DNA of 15,870 nucleotides from Chloroflexota bacterium. GTDB lineage: Bacteria > Chloroflexota > Dehalococcoidia > GIF9 > UBA5620. This document shows, piece by piece, positions 13,073 through 15,870 of the stretch; the first letter of the stretch is position 1; each line of letters begins with the position of its first letter. The stretch covers positions 1 to 15,870 of the forward strand of contig JAPLHH010000066.1 in assembly GCA_026389735.1 (NCBI GenBank), in the 5' to 3' direction. The translations under genes were made by a program, and so were the position numbers. The notes below the pieces were generated by a model that made no database searches, was not told the origin of the DNA, and saw only the letters and a program-made list of their open reading frames with translations.

Positions 13073-14278
13073 ATGAGTTTCGAAACCTTCAATTTTCATC
13101 CGAGCATCATGGCCGGTGTGCGGGCGCTTGGATATGTTATACCCACACCGATCCAACTTAAATCCATCCCGCCAATTATGCAGGGCCGTGATGTCAGTGG
13201 TTTGGCCCAGACCGGAACCGGCAAAATCGCCGCCTTCGTGCTGCCAATATTGCAGCATTTACTGCGAAGCCCCCGGGGTCGAGTCGGTGCCCTTATAATC
13301 TCGCCCACGCGTGAATTGGCTGAGCAGACATGCGAGACTATCAGGGATTTAGGGCAACAAACTAGACTGCGGAGCGTTGCTATTTACGGCGGGGTGAGTA
13401 TAAATCAACAGATCCTTAAACTGCGCAGTGGGGCCGAGATTGTTGTGGCCTGTCCCGGCCGCCTGCTTGATCACCTTTGGCGGGGCACAATCGATTTATC
13501 ACATCTGGAAGTTCTTGTAATCGACGAGGCAGATCGAATGTTTGATATGGGCTTCTTGCCCGACATTCGAAGTATTCTGAAGTGTGTGCTGCAGCAGCGA
13601 CAGACACTCCTTTTCTCGGCTACCATGCCTGATGATATCCGGCGCCTGGTGCACGACATACTTCATGAGCCGGTCACAGTACAAATCGGTCGCACAGTAC
13701 CGGCAACCACGGTGTCACATGCATTGTACCCCGTTAAACAACATCTCAAGACTGCACTGCTGATGGAACTTTTGCGGCGTACTGAAGCAGAGTCGGTGCT
13801 TGTATTTACGCGTACCAAGCATCGTGCCGAGCGTGTTGCGCAGCAACTGAAAAGAACGGGTTACAACGCAACCTCGCTGCAAGGCAATATGTCTCAGTAC
13901 GGGCGTCAGGCCGCGCTTGATGGCTTCCGCGCGGGCTCGTTTAAGATCCTGGTGGCAACCGACATTGCCGCTCGTGGCATCGATGTTTTGAGTATTTCAC
14001 ACGTCATTAATTACGACATGCCCGAGAGCACGGATGCCTATACTAATCGCATTGGCCGCACAGGGCGGGTTGACAAAACTGGCGATGCGTTCACATTGGT
14101 GACAACTGAAGACACAGCTATGGTGCAGGCACTTGAGCAGATTCTCAACACAAAACTGGAGCGCCGTACGATGCAGGGCTTTGATTACACAATGCCTGCA
14201 CCAGCTAAGGAATTCGTCCGCTCGCCGCGCCAATTACGGCGGCGCACAGTACGAAGGAAGCGCGTTGGCAACCAATAG
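13073..14278 (+). CDS. DEAD-box RNA helicase with altered Walker A
   Basis: A 401-residue RhlE/DeaD-like helicase core with a short basic tail (RSPRQLRRRTVRRKRVGNQ). Motifs in order: Q motif (FNFHPSI to PTPIQ, Q28), motif I AQTGTGKI (45-52), Ia PTRELA (79-84), Ib near TPGR as CPGR (128-131), II DEAD (152-155), III SAT (183-185), V ATDIAARGID, VI NRIGRTGR. Motif I normally ends in GKT; here it is GKI (codon ATC at 13226-13228), removing the hydroxyl that binds Mg-ATP. Motif VI has Asn where His is usual before RIGRTGR. AAGGAG lies 5 bases before the ATG. It should unwind or remodel RNA in the cytoplasm, but ATPase activity may be reduced unless the base is a sequence error. Confidence 0.92.
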   Translation: MSFETFNFHPSIMAGVRALGYVIPTPIQLKSIPPIMQGRDVSGLAQTGTGKIAAFVLPILQHLLRSPRGRVGALIISPTRELAEQTCETIRDLGQQTRLRSVAIYGGVSINQQILKLRSGAEIVVACPGRLLDHLWRGTIDLSHLEVLVIDEADRMFDMGFLPDIRSILKCVLQQRQTLLFSATMPDDIRRLVHDILHEPVTVQIGRTVPATTVSHALYPVKQHLKTALLMELLRRTEAESVLVFTRTKHRAERVAQQLKRTGYNATSLQGNMSQYGRQAALDGFRAGSFKILVATDIAARGIDVLSISHVINYDMPESTDAYTNRIGRTGRVDKTGDAFTLVTTEDTAMVQALEQILNTKLERRTMQGFDYTMPAPAKEFVRSPRQLRRRTVRRKRVGNQ

Positions 14279-14312
14279 CCAGATTGTGTGATATACGTCT
14301 CCCAATAGACGA

Positions 14313-14321
14313 TGCTATAAT
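14313..14321 (+). promoter_or_regulatory. Extended -10 promoter before the NYN gene
   Basis: TGCTATAAT is a perfect extended -10 (TGnTATAAT) 44 bases before the ATG at 14365. No good -35 box is seen at 16-18 bases, which is usual for extended -10 promoters. A short inverted repeat CGTCT-N6-AGACG (14296-14311) sits in the -35 to spacer region and might be an operator or the end of the helicase transcript. Confidence 0.5.
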
Positions 14322-14364
14322 GTCAAACATCAAAGACTATTGGCAGGTCTAGAGGGGGAATGTT

Positions 14365-14952
14365 ATGGAAGATAGAGTAGCAATATTCATAGATGGAAGC
14401 AATCTATATCATGGTCTACGAAGTAACTTTAAACACCATAACCTCAACTTCGCTGAATTTGCCAGTAAGCTATGTGGTTCCAGGCGCTTATTCCGAACAT
14501 ATTACTACAATGTCTTACAGGACCCGACTCAACGGCCTGATGGCTATCGAGAGCAACAGGAATTCCTTGATACCCTGCGCAAGACGCCATATCTAGAGGT
14601 TCGACTAGGGGGTACCAAAATGACACAGGGTATCCTTGTTGAGAAGGGTATCGATATTATGTTGGCTACAGACCTGCTATATTTTGCCTGGAACGACTTC
14701 TATGATGTGGCAGTGCTTGTGAGCGGTGACTCTGATTTCGCCTATGCTCTTCAAGCTGTAAAGAACATGGGTAAGCATGTCGAGGTAGCCTACTTCGAGA
14801 GTGGGGTGTCCAAGGATCTCTTGAATGTAGTCGATAATCGGTATCTCCTAAACCGGAGCTTCTTCAGTGGTTTGTGGACACGTAAACGTTATACCGATCT
14901 CAGAAGAGTGATTGGAGAAGGTCAGAAACAAGGCATTCCGAGTGGCGAATAA
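14365..14952 (+). CDS. NYN-domain (LabA/DUF88-like) putative nuclease
   Basis: A 195-residue protein with a PIN-like NYN domain (about 3-160). The acidic metal-binding positions are visible: D10 and N13 in FIDGSNLYH, D97 and D103 in KGIDIMLATDLL, and D122 and D124 in VSGDSDFA. This is the LabA/DUF88 group, to which RNase activity has been ascribed for several members, while some (cyanobacterial LabA) act in regulation. The last 35 residues are basic (RKRYTDLRR) and could touch RNA. It has its own extended -10 promoter, an AGAGGGGG-like ribosome site, and follows the RRM and helicase genes. A role in RNA turnover is likely, but the substrate is unknown. Confidence 0.9.
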   Translation: MEDRVAIFIDGSNLYHGLRSNFKHHNLNFAEFASKLCGSRRLFRTYYYNVLQDPTQRPDGYREQQEFLDTLRKTPYLEVRLGGTKMTQGILVEKGIDIMLATDLLYFAWNDFYDVAVLVSGDSDFAYALQAVKNMGKHVEVAYFESGVSKDLLNVVDNRYLLNRSFFSGLWTRKRYTDLRRVIGEGQKQGIPSGE

Positions 14953-15006
14953 GCCTCCGGCAACAGTCAAACTTTTAGAGGGTAACCTCACATAGGCAGA
15001 AAGAAA

Positions 15007-15049
15007 CTGAACAATTCATCGAAAAGTAACAATCCGCTAAATTGTTCAG
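15007..15049. repeat. 10-bp perfect inverted repeat between convergent genes
   Basis: CTGAACAATT (15007-15016) and AATTGTTCAG (15040-15049) are exact reverse complements separated by 23 bases. A second short stem AGGC-N7-GCCT (15048-15062) follows, and a GAGG-GTAA-CCTC hairpin lies before it (about 14977-14988). The position between the end of the NYN gene and the end of a gene on the other strand suits a bidirectional terminator, though there is no long T run on either side. Confidence 0.45.
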
Positions 15050-15116
15050 GCATTGAAAGCCTTAATAAACTGCACGCCACAGTCAATTGGTATGGGAAAC
15101 AGCGCCTGTTATCGCC

Positions 15117-15870
15117 CTATTTCAATTTCTTGCCGCACTTCTTGCAGAAATCCTCATCCTTCCTAACGCGGTTGCCGCATTTGGGGCAGAACCCTGATTT
15201 AGCCACTGGCTTGGCCTTAGCCGGAGCCTTCGTCTCGGGGGTGGTTGGGCGGGTAGCAGGCCTTCCCCGGAGACGGTATATGAGATAGACCACGCCGCCG
15301 ATGACCAGCAATGTAATCAATATGGCTATAATTGCCGGCCAATAGTTGGGCCTCCACAATATTTCTACGGTGGAGGGTCCGTTCATAATTTGCTGGCCGC
15401 TGGCGTTCACCGGCGTCTGAGTCACACCCAGGAATCTCCAGAAGCCACTCTCCACGGGGACGGCATGCAGCGATAAGTTCCAGGTGGCGGTGCTGCCCGC
15501 GGGTTCAAAGGAGCGCTCGTCTATAGCCGGGTATTCCGATTTCAGAGTCAGCTGGTAATAAGTGTCGTATACGGCAGTGACGGTCCCTCCCTGGGTGACG
15601 GTAAAAAACAGGGTTCTGGTAGGGCGCGTGGTGCCGTCGGGAAGCCTCCATTCACGGAAGACATACTTTATGCCGTTCTGGATATTGGTTTCAATGGTGC
15701 CCGGCGTGGTGCTGCTGAAATTGCTGCCCACAGCATAAAAGCCGGCGCCCGGCGGCTGTGTGGCTCCGGGCGGCTCGCTGGCCGTGGTGATATTTACCTG
15801 CTGCGCATAATCGAAATAGGCATGGTTGTCGACGTCGGTCACCGTCTTGGTATTCGACCCTATGACTGTG
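15117..15870 (-). CDS. Membrane-anchored protein with C-terminal zinc ribbon, 5' part missing
   Basis: The frame is open to the right edge, so the gene starts outside the window; 251 residues are visible. The first 165 or so are polar, beta-rich and full of Thr/Ser/Gly with paired segments such as YVFREWRLPDGTTRPTRTLFFTV and VTAVYDTYYQLTLKSEYP, resembling extracellular repeat domains (bacterial 'YRFxxWsdG' type modules). Then come one membrane helix (WPAIIAILITLLVIGGVVYL), a basic stop-transfer RLRGR, a Pro/Ala/Lys-rich linker, and a double CxxC zinc ribbon (CPKCG...CKKCG) at the extreme C-terminus, expected in the cytoplasm. It is unlike the enzymes around it and is convergent with the NYN gene. 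Function is unknown; surface or adhesion-type is a guess from the ectodomain. Confidence 0.8.
   Translation of the reverse strand, partial: TVIGSNTKTVTDVDNHAYFDYAQQVNITTASEPPGATQPPGAGFYAVGSNFSSTTPGTIETNIQNGIKYVFREWRLPDGTTRPTRTLFFTVTQGGTVTAVYDTYYQLTLKSEYPAIDERSFEPAGSTATWNLSLHAVPVESGFWRFLGVTQTPVNASGQQIMNGPSTVEILWRPNYWPAIIAILITLLVIGGVVYLIYRLRGRPATRPTTPETKAPAKAKPVAKSGFCPKCGNRVRKDEDFCKKCGKKLK

Noticed and set aside
1..15870. CRISPR array, tRNA, rRNA, integrase, transposase or toxin-antitoxin pair
   Set aside because: I looked for regularly spaced direct repeats, tRNA-like cloverleaf sequences and typical proteins on both strands and saw none; the only repeats are the palindromes at 8965-9511.

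Overview
The window reads as a chromosomal stretch from an anaerobic, mid-GC bacterium with densely packed, mostly co-directional genes. The gene content (sulfur amino acid synthesis, molybdenum cofactor accessory genes, quinolinate synthase, no respiratory or phage genes) and two dispersed palindromic repeats of the GTCATNNNGAGCGAAGCG type suggest an uncultivated lineage such as Chloroflexota/Dehalococcoidia. That placement is an inference from gene style and is held with modest confidence. Every gene is on the + strand except the last one, which enters from the right edge on the - strand.

Region 1 (1-8841) is a near-continuous + strand series. It begins with the tail of a MacB/FtsX-type ABC permease and its ATPase. 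Next come cysteine synthase, a small cyclic-nucleotide-binding-fold protein and serine O-acetyltransferase. Two accessory genes for (selenium-dependent) molybdenum hydroxylases follow (YqeB and XdhC), then a transsulfuration enzyme, threonine synthase, a stand-alone NIL-domain protein and a NifS-type cysteine desulfurase. The reading is a sulfur economy: cysteine is made, passed to or from homocysteine, and desulfurated, with XdhC as a possible acceptor for sulfuration of the molybdenum cofactor.

Region 2 (8842-9544) holds no convincing gene. It is packed with palindromes: two copies of a 75-81 bp element, a related half-element, three back-to-back perfect hairpins, an orphan Shine-Dalgarno sequence and one promoter-like site.

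Region 3 (9545-12310) has a 51-codon cysteine-containing small gene, a MOSC-domain gene, fdhD, nadA and cutA. The genes from MOSC to cutA abut or overlap, so they look like one operon. MOSC and FdhD again point to molybdenum cofactor sulfur handling, while NadA makes quinolinate for NAD using a [4Fe-4S] cluster.

Region 4 (12311-14952) is an RNA-handling group: a promoter-like site, a leader whose 11-bp perfect inverted repeat covers the start codon of a decayed small zinc-ribbon gene, an RRM RNA-binding protein, a DEAD-box helicase with an altered Walker A motif (GKI instead of GKT), and a NYN-domain protein with its own extended -10 promoter.

Region 5 (14953-15870) has a 10-bp inverted repeat between convergent genes and then the C-terminal 251 residues of a membrane-anchored protein ending in a double-CxxC zinc ribbon, on the - strand.

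The most notable items are the sulfur/molybdenum cofactor clustering, the covarying palindromic repeats, the start-codon-masking leader hairpin ahead of the RNA-binding genes, the broken zinc-ribbon gene and the helicase Walker A substitution. I see no CRISPR array, tRNA, rRNA, transposase or phage gene.
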